From Candidatus Thorarchaeota archaeon (lineage in GTDB: Archaea > Asgardarchaeota > Thorarchaeia > Thorarchaeales > Thorarchaeaceae), in assembly GCA_016839605.1 (NCBI GenBank), contig JAEOTX010000100.1, positions 1-49,224 of the forward strand: DNA of 49,224 bases, written 5' to 3'. The position numbers and the translations under genes are program-made. The notes beneath the pieces were generated by a model that was given only the letters and a program-made list of their open reading frames with translations, did not search any database and was not told the DNA's origin. Shown in pieces: positions 36,592-45,622 of this stretch. Numbering within the stretch: the stretch's first letter is position 1; every line of letters begins with the position of its first letter.

Positions 36592-37446
36592 TTATTGAGG
36601 TACGCCACACCATGGACACACCTTGGTGCCAGCTCTAAATGTTCTGCCGCAAGAGAAACAAAACGTTCTATCTTCTCGGCTATCTGAACTCTCACTGAAT
36701 GGACTGAGTTCTCCCTGAGCAAACAAGGAACCAACACCTTCTGCATCGCCTGAACGAATACTACATGTTGAGCCAGTTGCCCCTTCCCCTTCTCCGAATA
36801 GATTGCTCAGGTCTGCATAGGAGTCGGATCTTTCGGGCTCTCCAAAGGATGAGGCTGTTTCTATAGGTGTGGATGCTTCATGACGTCCCCACGGACTTGG
36901 GTCACGCTCAGGATAACTTCTCGGTTGCAAGCTTCGATCTAGTGAATCGAAATCTTTGCGGTAATCATCTCCACCATACCCTCTATCAACAGCGGGTTGG
37001 TTTGCTAGGGACGAACCATAGCTATCATACTCACCTCGAGAGCCTCTGTCTGCGTAGCCCCTCGCGGATTCGATGAACCTGATGTGCGCATCACCCTTCA
37101 AACGCTCATATTCGTCTGGTGTTAGACCCAGCATTTCCAGCGCACGATCTCTCTCAGCGCATCTTTTTGACATTGGACAACAGAAAGAAAGGCTTGCGTG
37201 GCAAAGTGATGCCATCGCTCTGTCTTGTCGAGACTTAAAGATAGGAGTTATTCGGCGTCTACCAAGGACAAGTGAATCGCCACTTGAACGAAGTTCTGCG
37301 TAACCACTCTGAGCAAGTGCCTCCACTATCTCCCTCGCTGGATATGCCCTCCCTTCAATCACTATATGTCCTTCAGTCTTATCTAATCGTACAGGACGTT
37401 CCACGTCTCTGTCATCTTCACGGCTTGGGTATCTCGTGATAGCCAC
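36592..37446 (-). CDS. Zinc-ribbon protein with disordered linker and internal Cys cluster
   Basis: 284 aa; C-terminal CFSCGRTFRAGTKVCPWCGVPQ; internal SLCHASLSFCCPMSKRCAERD; Gly/Tyr/Ser-rich middle. Confidence 0.65.
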   Translation of the reverse strand: MAITRYPSREDDRDVERPVRLDKTEGHIVIEGRAYPAREIVEALAQSGYAELRSSGDSLVLGRRRITPIFKSRQDRAMASLCHASLSFCCPMSKRCAERDRALEMLGLTPDEYERLKGDAHIRFIESARGYADRGSRGEYDSYGSSLANQPAVDRGYGGDDYRKDFDSLDRSLQPRSYPERDPSPWGRHEASTPIETASSFGEPERSDSYADLSNLFGEGEGATGSTCSIRSGDAEGVGSLFAQGELSPFSESSDSREDRTFCFSCGRTFRAGTKVCPWCGVPQ

Positions 37447-37465
37447 CTCTAGGAATTATGACTAA

Positions 37466-37951
37466 GTGTCATATCCTAATGCCCTCTGTGCAATACAGGT
37501 GTATGTATTATCTGGGTCTGATACGGGATGGTTATATACTAGCATGAAGTCAATAGGGTTCAGCGGTTCTTATGGAGGAAAAGCAGTTATGGGTTACAAA
37601 GCTGAAGGTGCTGCACAGGGGTTCACTGTGTTAGGTGGCATTGTACTTGTAGTGATTGCAGTCCAGATGATAAACAGCGGTATCAATTCTCTTGGCGGAG
37701 ATGGCTTGATTGATGTCATTGTAGGCATTGTGCTAATCCTAATGGTTGCTCTTTCCTACGATGCATGCGGTCTTATTCTTTGGAAGATGCGTCGAAACGG
37801 GGCATATCTGACAATATTCGGATTGTTCTCGATTTTCATTGTTCTTCGTAACTTCAGTTTCGACCCCCTTGGATGGTTGATGAATTCCGGAACATTGGCT
37901 GGATTCATGATTTTGATAGCTGGAATTCTTCTTCTCACAAGATCACAATAA
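37466..37951 (+). CDS. Small multi-pass membrane protein
   Basis: 161 aa (likely start ATG 37544 or 37589); several hydrophobic segments (FTVLGGIVLVVIAVQMI, IVGIVLILMVALSY, LTIFGLFSIFIVL, FMILIAGILLL). Confidence 0.65.
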   Translation: MSYPNALCAIQVYVLSGSDTGWLYTSMKSIGFSGSYGGKAVMGYKAEGAAQGFTVLGGIVLVVIAVQMINSGINSLGGDGLIDVIVGIVLILMVALSYDACGLILWKMRRNGAYLTIFGLFSIFIVLRNFSFDPLGWLMNSGTLAGFMILIAGILLLTRSQ

Positions 37952-38085
37952 CAAGAACGAACGAGCCTGTCTTTGGCTCGCTTATCTCTACTTTTCAATA
38001 GACGCCTTTCACTCAGACCGGCATCGCAAATTACATAATGGAGAAGATATCGCTCGCTAGATATAGTCCAAGGACAGTGTAAGCT

Positions 38086-39435
38086 ATGGATGAAAAGCAT
38101 ATACGAATTCTTCGAGACCTCGGTTTCGATGACATTAGCGAGAAGAACATGACAAACAAGTACTGGAAGAGTAGGGGGGCAGATGCCCTTGCTCTGACCA
38201 CCCAAGACCGCGATGTCTACGGTTGTGTAGACCACACAAGAGGAGAAGGAGTCCGAATATTCGATGTAGAAGGCACCGAATATCTTGATGTGACAGGTGG
38301 CGTTGCTGTACGTGCTTTTGGACTAAGGTACAAACCATACCTGGACTTCCAGGAAAGTATCATTGATGTTGTACATGAGTTACCCGGAATGGACTTTGAT
38401 GCGATTCCCCAGACACTTCTGGCTGAAAAAGTGGCTTCAATAACTCCAGGAAACCACAAGAAGCGAGTTGTATTTACCACGTCCGGAGGTCGTGCAGTAG
38501 AGGGATGCATGAAGTCGGCGATGGACCTTTCTGGTCGCAGAAGATTCGTAGCATTTCGTCCTGCATTCCATGGACGTACAGGTTATGCCCTTGCACTAAC
38601 ATCTTCCAACTCGAAACACAAGTCTGGTTTTCCACAGGGTGTAGATGTCATCCGCATAGCCTATCCTTATTGTTATCGCTGTCCATACGGTCAGGATGTT
38701 GAAGACTGCAACTTGGAGTGCGTGGAGCATCTTCGATATGCACTACAGGTTGAAGGAGATGACATTGCTGCCTTTGTGATGGAAGCACTTTCCGGAGAAG
38801 GAGGGCTCATTGTTCCTCCTGCTAAAGCAGTGCAGGGATTCTACGAGTTGGCAAAGGAAGTCGGTGCATACTTCATGTCAGATGAAGTTCAGGCAGGAAT
38901 GGGACGAACTGGCAAATGGTGCGCTATAGAGAATCATGGAGTTGTACCTGATTACGTTTCAATGGGCAAAGCAATAGGCGGGGGATACCCAATGGGCGCC
39001 TCTATTGGCCCAGCTCCAATGTTTACTGGCGGTTCTCGCCACTCCGAAACGTTCTCAGCAGAGCCTAAGATGGGCCTCCTCTCCCTCTGGATACTCAAAC
39101 ACATTGAGGATGGTGGATATCTCAAAAAGAATGCAGAGCATGGTGCCTATTTCCTCAAGTTGCTCAATGAATTGAAAGACAAGCATCAGGTCGTTGGCGA
39201 TGTACGAGGAATGGGTCTCATGATGGGTATTGAGTTTGTTAAGGACAAGAAATCCAAGGAGAAGGCTCCCAAGCTGAGAAATGCCATTGTGAAGAACGCT
39301 GTTCAGAAACAACAGCTCTGGGTATTGGGTGCAGGACAGAACGTAATGCGTCTGACACCAAGCTATGTGATTACAAAAGAGAACATAGACGAAGCTGTTG
39401 ACCGTATTGACAAGGCTATCAAAGAATCGGTTTGA
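38086..39435 (+). CDS. Class III PLP-dependent aminotransferase (4-aminobutyrate/acetylornithine type)
   Basis: 449 aa; FTTSGGRAVEGCMKSAM, FRPAFHGRTGYALALTS, MSDEVQAGMGRTGKW, VSMGKAIGGGYPMGA (PLP Lys). Confidence 0.92.
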   Translation: MDEKHIRILRDLGFDDISEKNMTNKYWKSRGADALALTTQDRDVYGCVDHTRGEGVRIFDVEGTEYLDVTGGVAVRAFGLRYKPYLDFQESIIDVVHELPGMDFDAIPQTLLAEKVASITPGNHKKRVVFTTSGGRAVEGCMKSAMDLSGRRRFVAFRPAFHGRTGYALALTSSNSKHKSGFPQGVDVIRIAYPYCYRCPYGQDVEDCNLECVEHLRYALQVEGDDIAAFVMEALSGEGGLIVPPAKAVQGFYELAKEVGAYFMSDEVQAGMGRTGKWCAIENHGVVPDYVSMGKAIGGGYPMGASIGPAPMFTGGSRHSETFSAEPKMGLLSLWILKHIEDGGYLKKNAEHGAYFLKLLNELKDKHQVVGDVRGMGLMMGIEFVKDKKSKEKAPKLRNAIVKNAVQKQQLWVLGAGQNVMRLTPSYVITKENIDEAVDRIDKAIKESV

Positions 39436-39445
39436 TAGTTTCAGC

Positions 39446-39492
39446 AAAAAAGAAAGAAAACTCATCTCCAGACTTCATGAGCTGGAGATGAG
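39446..39492 (-). terminator. Rho-independent-like terminator for the 39503-39835 minus-strand gene
   Basis: CTCATCTCCAG-acttcatgag-CTGGAGATGAG (11 bp perfect stem, 39461-39492); minus-strand transcript then reads TTTTCTTTCTTTTTT. Confidence 0.65.
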
Positions 39493-39502
39493 AATCATTT
39501 GC

Positions 39503-39835
39503 TTATAGAAACCAGAGAATTGCACCCAGAATGACTAGAATGCCACCTAGGTCACTGGCGAACAAGACCATCAAGATGCCCATGAGCAGGACAATAATGA
39601 ACTTGTTAGTCTTTCCAAAGTCAAGTGCACTGATTTTCAGGAAGCCGCTGTTCACCAATGCGATAAGTGAAAACAATATTGCTAGAATTCCCAAAATCAA
39701 ACCGTCTGCGAAAAAGCCGCCAAGTGGATTAACGAATCCAAAAGGTATATTCAGAATCAATAGGATTCCTTGGATTAACCCAATTAGTGCACCCAGGAGG
39801 ACCAGAAGGTCTCCGATTTTATCCATGTCTGCCAT
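39503..39835 (-). CDS. Small membrane protein
   Basis: 110 aa; GDLLVLLGALIGLIQGILLIL, GLILGILAILFSLIALV, FIIVLLMGILMVLFAS, GGILVILGAILWFL. Confidence 0.65.
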   Translation of the reverse strand: MADMDKIGDLLVLLGALIGLIQGILLILNIPFGFVNPLGGFFADGLILGILAILFSLIALVNSGFLKISALDFGKTNKFIIVLLMGILMVLFASDLGGILVILGAILWFL

Positions 39836-39939
39836 TGCATATTACTCCTTCAATGTACCTCCCAGCAACTCACATAGAAACTCAGTTCTGCTGTGCGAAT
39901 AACAACCAACCATCATTGATTCTTCATCATGATGGCGTC

Positions 39940-39959
39940 TTTAGGGTGCATGCCCTAAA
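39940..39959. promoter_or_regulatory. Perfect inverted repeat, candidate operator
   Basis: TTTAGGG-tgcatg-CCCTAAA in the divergent intergenic region between 39835 and 40100. Confidence 0.35.
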
Positions 39960-40111
39960 TTCACCCAGCATTACCTCACTCCATATGGTTAGGGATAGTC
40001 AAGTCCGCTTTCATGCGTCTATTTAACCTAACCGGATTAGTTGTTCTGACTACCTTAATATGGTATGAACTGGCATGAGTTTCTGCTCTTGGTGCAAGAG
40101 TGTGTTGCTCT

Positions 40112-41464
40112 ATGGTTGAAGCGCCTGAAGAAAAAGGTGAAATATCCACCGAAACCGCATCAGGAATTTTGAAGTACTCTGGCGATATTGAAGCAAGCAT
40201 CGAGATTCCAAACGGCGCCGATATTCTCATCTATAGCAAAGATCAGTCCTACCTAACTCATGGCATTCACAAGTTTCCTGCAAAGTTCTTTCCTGAATTG
40301 CCACGCTATCTAATTGACCACTACTCAAAGAAGGGTGAAACAGTACTAGACCCAATGTGTGGTAGTGGAACTGTTGTTCTTGAGGCGTATCTAAGGAGTC
40401 GTGCAGCCATAGGTATTGACATTGATCCAATGGCCAGACTAATCACCAAAGTAAAGACAACTCCAATTGACGTTTCAGTCCTAGACGATGTTCGAGATTG
40501 GCTTCTGGGTCGGCTGATACAAAGTCAATCCGATTCAAGATATTGTCCCGAGATTCCCGAGTTCAATTATAGAGATAACTGGTTCCGCGATTTTGTGCTC
40601 CATGAACTCGGTATCATCAGAGATGGAATTTACCAATTCAGGGAGTCATCATTGTCGGAAGCACTCCCCTCGCATTCAGCATCTGCTGTTTATGATTTCC
40701 TCAGGATAGTATTCTCTTCGATAATCAGAGATGTATCAAATGCAGATCCTCATTGCACACGAACTGTGATACGGCAAAAGCTGCAAAAGAAAATCGAGCC
40801 TGGAGAAACAGTAGAGAAATTTCGTGAAACACTAGAGCAGCAATTGAAGGGGATGCGGGATCTTTTCATAATAACAAAGGCTCTGAATCTTATGAAGCCG
40901 GTCCTACCAGAGTCCAACGCTGCATCCACAGGATTGGAGTCCGAATCTGTGGACTTGGCAGTCACCTCACCTCCCTACATCAATGCGGTTGACTATCCTA
41001 GAACTCATCAACTGGAGATGTATTGGCTTGGGCTTGTTGAGGATGGGCCACTCTCGAAAATGAAGCGGAGATACATCGGAACTGAGACCGTCTACAAGAA
41101 AGAATATGCTCAATTAAGGACAACTGGAATCACTTCATTAGATTCACTCTTGGCCAAAATCTTCGACATAGATCCACGCCGGTCCTACATTGTATTCAAG
41201 TTTTTTGAAGACATGAAGCAGCAATTTATCGAAACATATCGAATACTACGCCCTGGGGGTTATTACTGTGTAGCAATAGGGAATAACCTGATTCGGGGTT
41301 ATCCTGTTCACTCACACAGTATTCTGACTGAGATTGCCACGTCGGAGGAAGTGGGTTTCACTCTTACGAAGTCATTCTTCTCTGGTGTCATCCGACACTT
41401 CATCAAGATTCCGCGAAAGGAACGCATGGCGGGAGAATGGGTCCTAGTTCTAAGGAAACCCTAA
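40112..41464 (+). CDS. N4/N6 DNA-methylase-like SAM methyltransferase (orphan)
   Basis: THGIHKFPAKFFPELPRYLI...TVLDPMCGSGTVVLEAYLRSRAAIGIDIDPMA (motif X/I) and LAVTSPPYINAVDYPRTHQLE (motif IV). ATG 40112 preferred over the GTG at 40100. Confidence 0.8.
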   Translation: MVEAPEEKGEISTETASGILKYSGDIEASIEIPNGADILIYSKDQSYLTHGIHKFPAKFFPELPRYLIDHYSKKGETVLDPMCGSGTVVLEAYLRSRAAIGIDIDPMARLITKVKTTPIDVSVLDDVRDWLLGRLIQSQSDSRYCPEIPEFNYRDNWFRDFVLHELGIIRDGIYQFRESSLSEALPSHSASAVYDFLRIVFSSIIRDVSNADPHCTRTVIRQKLQKKIEPGETVEKFRETLEQQLKGMRDLFIITKALNLMKPVLPESNAASTGLESESVDLAVTSPPYINAVDYPRTHQLEMYWLGLVEDGPLSKMKRRYIGTETVYKKEYAQLRTTGITSLDSLLAKIFDIDPRRSYIVFKFFEDMKQQFIETYRILRPGGYYCVAIGNNLIRGYPVHSHSILTEIATSEEVGFTLTKSFFSGVIRHFIKIPRKERMAGEWVLVLRKP

Positions 41465-41477
41465 TCATTGAGTGCAT

Positions 41478-42146
41478 CTACTTGTCAACTGGCCACAGGA
41501 ATTGCCGAATGCCCTTCATGATGTCTGTCATCACTTTGAGGGAATCCTCAACACCGCCAGGGACTTCCATACTATGGTTTGCATCATCAACGACTATCAA
41601 TTTTCCACTAGATGCAGCCTTGACCTGGTCTAGGAGATCCTTGTCATAGTGCGGGTCGGATGTACCTATGACAAATAGAGAATGGGGTTGATGTTTAGCA
41701 ATCTGTTTGACAAGATGAGGCATTTTGATGAGGGGTGTATGCCAGATTACTGTGCTTCTTCTTGTGTTGGAGAATGTGTCAAGTAGTTGGCCAATGGCAA
41801 GAGTGCCAAGGGACTTTCCAACAAGAATTCTGAGTTCCGCGTCTATGAACTCCGTAGCTACTTTGAAAGCTTCTTCAACATCCGCATAGAGCCATTTTTG
41901 TTTATCCCCCCACTCAAGACTGCCAAACTCTGAAATGTTCATGTAGTTGTAATCCACACTTAGCACGTTGATACGATTCTCGAGCAAGAGATTGATTGTG
42001 TAATGAAGCAGTGGTCCTTGGGAGGTATAGCCCCTCCCAGGAAAAACAATAGCCAGCTTTTCACTGGGTGCTTTGAGTCTCAGATAGGTATTCGGAACGG
42101 ACTTACCATCATAACCCATTATGTCAATGCTCTCAAACGAATACAT
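41478..42146 (-). CDS. Alpha/beta-hydrolase-fold protein
   Basis: Internal Met start (MYSFESIDIMGYDG) at 42146; LAIVFPGRGYTSQGPL, ILVGKSLGTLAIGQL (nucleophile elbow GKSLG), IGTSDPHYD, VVDDANHSME. Confidence 0.75.
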   Translation of the reverse strand: MYSFESIDIMGYDGKSVPNTYLRLKAPSEKLAIVFPGRGYTSQGPLLHYTINLLLENRINVLSVDYNYMNISEFGSLEWGDKQKWLYADVEEAFKVATEFIDAELRILVGKSLGTLAIGQLLDTFSNTRRSTVIWHTPLIKMPHLVKQIAKHQPHSLFVIGTSDPHYDKDLLDQVKAASSGKLIVVDDANHSMEVPGGVEDSLKVMTDIMKGIRQFLWPVDK

Positions 42147-42218
42147 GGGATGCTGCTTCTCTCTATAGTTGATAAGAACTACGTATGAACGCGCCAAAGA
42201 TGAAATACGAATCCTTAT

Positions 42219-42527
42219 TTGGGGATACCCTGGGTGAATTCCAGAACAATCAGGAGGTATGATAAAACATGGTATCAACATTCAGGTGGGATCGTGTTTG
42301 CACAGCGCTCATTCTTAGCTCTACCTCCGTCTGCGAAGTTCTTGTACGTGCTGCTTAAGAACAGGCGCCGGATGTCCCGGCAGGACCTGATCAGCAACAC
42401 CTTCTTGCCTCCCAGGACTGTGAACTACGGCCTCAGTCGACTGAAGGACCTTGGTTTAATCCGGGAGCATAAACATGGCATGGATAAGCGGATGGCGGTC
42501 TACGAGCTAATTTCGGCGCCGATGTAG
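42219..42527 (+). CDS. Winged-helix (MarR-like) DNA-binding protein; start uncertain
   Basis: LPPSAKFLYVLLKNRRRMSRQDLISNTFLPPRTVNYGLSRLKDLGLIREHKHGMDKRMAVYEL. Confidence 0.75.
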   Translation: MGIPWVNSRTIRRYDKTWYQHSGGIVFAQRSFLALPPSAKFLYVLLKNRRRMSRQDLISNTFLPPRTVNYGLSRLKDLGLIREHKHGMDKRMAVYELISAPM

Positions 42528-42541
42528 TCTAGTATGTACAA

Positions 42542-42580
42542 GAAACGATATCTCTGGGCTTATCTCAGGGATGTCGTTTC
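42542..42580 (+). terminator. Long stem-loop between the wHTH gene and aspS (terminator or leader element)
   Basis: GAAACGATATCTCTGG / TCAGGGATGTCGTTTC arms form a 16-bp uninterrupted stem including three G-T(U) pairs. Confidence 0.5.
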
Positions 42581-42673
42581 AATGTTTATTGAACTGCCTT
42601 TCAGCGGCTTGTGCCAAAAGCCTCATAATGAAATCAGGGGGGATTCTGTTCTGGAATACTGAGGCGAAATCAG

Positions 42674-44032
42674 ATGGACTTCTATAGCGATGCAGGTGTC
42701 GAGCCAATCGGCGAAGGAATCCGAACTCACTTCAGCAGTGAGATTACTGCGGAGATTGCAGGCACTGATGTCATCATAATGGGCTGGGTCCACATTCTGC
42801 GTGACAAGGGGAAGATAAAGTTCCTCGTTCTCCGAGATGAACAAGGTCAGTGCCAAGTTACTATTCCTCAAGCCAAGGTCTCTGAGGAAGTCTTCGAGGT
42901 TTCTGGACAACTAAAGCCAGAGTATGCTGTGGCTGTTAAGGGCAAAGTTGTAGCTGCTAAGCAAGTCGCCTCTGGTGCTGAGATAATTCCTACTCAGATT
43001 CGAATAATCAATACTGCTCAGCGTCTTCCCATCGATGTTGTCGAGGGTAAGGTGGACATTGATTTGGATACTCGTCTAAATCACAGAGTTCTTGATCTTC
43101 GTAAGCCGTCCATCAATGCCATCTTTCGAATCCAACACTCTCTAGTAAGATTCGCACGCGAGTATCTAGAGTCAAATGGATTTGTGGAGATTCACACTCC
43201 CAAGATCGTAGCTGAGGCCACAGAGGGTGGGGCAAATCTGTTTGAAATCAAGTACTTCGATAAGAAGGCCTACCTGGCTCAGAGTCCACAATTCTACAAG
43301 CAGTTGATGATTCTTGCAGGGTTTGGTAGGGTCTTTGAGATTGCTCCAGTCTTCAGAGCTGAGAAACACAACACCAGACGGCATGTCAACGAATATACGT
43401 CGTTTGACTACGAGATGGCATGGATATCGAGTGTGGATGATGTAATGAAGATGGAAGAACAAATGCTCGTCCATGCATTTCAGAAGACCTCGGAAGTAGC
43501 AGCAAATGAACTAGAGGTGCTTGGTGTTGAGCTAATAGTTCCCAAATTACCCTTCAAGAGAATCAAGTACGACAAGGCCATTGACCTGCTTAACAGTGAA
43601 GGGAAGGAGCTAGCCATCACTGACGACATTGACCCTGAGGCTGAGCGTCTTCTCGGGACGATATTCCCTGAGAAATTCGGAACAGACATGGTCTTTCTCA
43701 CACACTATCCATTAGAGCTGAGACCAGCTTACACTATGCCCAGCATGACTGACGAAGGAATGACTGAGAGCTTCGATTTGACATACAAGGGCATGGAGAT
43801 CACAACTGGTAGTCAGAGAATACATCTCTATGACCTTCTGGTTGAGAGGTTCAAAGCAAAGGGATTCAACCCAAACCACTTTGCGTTCTATCTTGATCCT
43901 TTCAAGTATGGCGCACCGCCTCATGGCGGTCTAGGCTTAGGAGTGGAACGATTAACAATGCAACTACTAGGTATTGAGAATGTCCGAGAGGCTACACTCC
44001 TTCCTCGGGACAGAGACCGAATAACACCATAA
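42674..44032 (+). CDS. aspS: Aspartyl-tRNA synthetase (archaeal/eukaryotic type)
   Basis: 452 aa; VIIMGWVHILRDKGKIKFLVLRDEQG, LAQSPQFYKQLMILAGFGRVFEIAPVFRAE, FDYEMAW, GGLGLGVERLTMQLLGIENVREATLLPRDRDRITP. Confidence 0.95.
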   Translation: MDFYSDAGVEPIGEGIRTHFSSEITAEIAGTDVIIMGWVHILRDKGKIKFLVLRDEQGQCQVTIPQAKVSEEVFEVSGQLKPEYAVAVKGKVVAAKQVASGAEIIPTQIRIINTAQRLPIDVVEGKVDIDLDTRLNHRVLDLRKPSINAIFRIQHSLVRFAREYLESNGFVEIHTPKIVAEATEGGANLFEIKYFDKKAYLAQSPQFYKQLMILAGFGRVFEIAPVFRAEKHNTRRHVNEYTSFDYEMAWISSVDDVMKMEEQMLVHAFQKTSEVAANELEVLGVELIVPKLPFKRIKYDKAIDLLNSEGKELAITDDIDPEAERLLGTIFPEKFGTDMVFLTHYPLELRPAYTMPSMTDEGMTESFDLTYKGMEITTGSQRIHLYDLLVERFKAKGFNPNHFAFYLDPFKYGAPPHGGLGLGVERLTMQLLGIENVREATLLPRDRDRITP

Positions 44033-44114
44033 TAATGGTGAGCCAATAATACTCTCTCTTATAGTAGCAATCGACTATTCTCAAGTCGCAGTCCAGTCTG
44101 GGCTATACACTTGT

Positions 44115-44888
44115 ATGAAGGTCTCTGTGATGCAAGAACGTCTTCAATCTGAACTCTTTGCCTCAATAGCCACACTTGACCAACTGAAGAAGATGTTCGA
44201 TATGGGAATTGTCGACATTGGGTCATATCAGAGGGAGTCTGAAGCATTGGCGAGTGAAGTCAAGGCTAACATCGCGGACTTGAAGCGAATCGGTCTCGAT
44301 TTTGGTACTTTCATTCAGACTGAACGTGTAGCAGAGCGGTTTCCTGATGCTGTTATGCTTCTTGATCTCTCCCGACGTGAAAATCGCTTCCGCGGCGACA
44401 ATATGACTATGGACGAATACTATGACCACATTGGCCTTGCGATTCTTGATGTGGCAACAGCACATGCCTCAAAGGGTCTCATGGGCTTAGCCGAGCTCAT
44501 TGTAGAAGTTGTGAAGCGCATGCCTGAGCTAAAGGCTATCAGTTATAGCGACGTGATTGAGGCGGTCAATCGTGTAGCTGAACATGGGCTTATTCCTGGA
44601 ATTCGAACGCTTCGCGGGGGTGTGAAAGTTGTCGAGCTCCGCCCACTCGAGCTTAGAAGGGACCAAGCGGATGTGGTCAATCTTGCAGCATCAAAGGGAT
44701 ATGTTTCCGTAGAGGAAGTAATGATGCTCATGAAGTGGTCCGAGGATCATGCACGACAAGTGCTCTCTAGTCTAGTAGATGCTGGAATGGCTGTGGCGGA
44801 TATTCGATTCTCCACAGGCGGAAGGTATTACTTCCCAGGTCTACGCGCCAGAGAAAGCAGCGATGGTAGGGCTACGCCCTCTCGTTAG
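44115..44888 (+). CDS. ESCRT-II EAP30-domain protein (Vps22/Vps36-like)
   Basis: 257 aa; FATFI-like LDFGTFIQTE, MTMDEYYDHIGLAILDVATAHASKGLMGLAELIVEVVKRM, then tandem winged-helix-like segments. Confidence 0.82.
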   Translation: MKVSVMQERLQSELFASIATLDQLKKMFDMGIVDIGSYQRESEALASEVKANIADLKRIGLDFGTFIQTERVAERFPDAVMLLDLSRRENRFRGDNMTMDEYYDHIGLAILDVATAHASKGLMGLAELIVEVVKRMPELKAISYSDVIEAVNRVAEHGLIPGIRTLRGGVKVVELRPLELRRDQADVVNLAASKGYVSVEEVMMLMKWSEDHARQVLSSLVDAGMAVADIRFSTGGRYYFPGLRARESSDGRATPSR

Positions 44889-45619
44889 ACGATAATCTTA
44901 ATCGCACCTTTCTTCTTATCCACCCAACTAGCAAGACCCTTTTCTACCATGATAAGAAGAACCCGGTGAAGGTCTTTTTCTGGAAGTTTCGCGAAGCTGT
45001 AGTCCTCTTCCTGAATCACGATTGACTTCACGTCTAGTCTCTGCTTTCCTGACTTCAATGCCCAATCATAGATGATGTCGACCCAATCCTCTAGGAATCT
45101 CCAGTAGACTCGTAATTGCCTTCGGTTCCTGTCCAACCACTCTGCAATCTCTTTCTGTACAAGCACCCCACAAATCAACTTGAATGAGTCGACCTTGTTT
45201 GTGATATCATTGAATGGGGGCTCTTTGATGAAGGCGGTTACTGATAAGACGTGAACATCCCGAGCTTCCATCCAACGAAGGACAAAATCTGACCACTCCT
45301 CGGCCCACATATCCCTATCTTCTTCGCGAGGAGGTATGCCGTACATCCACTCTGTCTGTCTGAGGTCTCCCCAAGGGGGCATCAGAATGACTTCTTCTGG
45401 CTCAACTAAAGCTTCCTCAATCTTGACCGCTACATCCTCAGTTTCCTCAACGGTTGTCGTTTCCTTATGCTTTACTACTACCTCTGGCTTATGGGTTGAT
45501 TCAACTTCCGCTTCGTTTTCCTTAACTGGAGTAGGTTCTTCCACCTTGGATTCTGTTTCTGTGGTTTCAGGGGCAGATTTGGTCTTCTCTTTCTCTCTGC
45601 GCCGTTCTCTGACCCCCAC
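44885..45619 (-). CDS. ESCRT-II Vps25-like protein with charged disordered N-terminal extension
   Basis: 244 aa; MPPWGDLRQTEWM, EEWSDFVLRWMEARDVHVLSVTAFIKEPPFNDI, IAEWLDRNRRQLRVYWRFLEDWVDIIYDWALKSGKQ, second winged helix at C-terminus. Confidence 0.8.
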   Translation of the reverse strand: MGVRERRREKEKTKSAPETTETESKVEEPTPVKENEAEVESTHKPEVVVKHKETTTVEETEDVAVKIEEALVEPEEVILMPPWGDLRQTEWMYGIPPREEDRDMWAEEWSDFVLRWMEARDVHVLSVTAFIKEPPFNDITNKVDSFKLICGVLVQKEIAEWLDRNRRQLRVYWRFLEDWVDIIYDWALKSGKQRLDVKSIVIQEEDYSFAKLPEKDLHRVLLIMVEKGLASWVDKKKGAIKIIV

Positions 45620-45622
45620 TCC

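Noticed and set aside
40112-41464. Restriction-modification system
   Set aside because: Only a methylase-like gene is present. Neighbours (alpha/beta hydrolase, wHTH, small membrane protein) show no endonuclease motifs.
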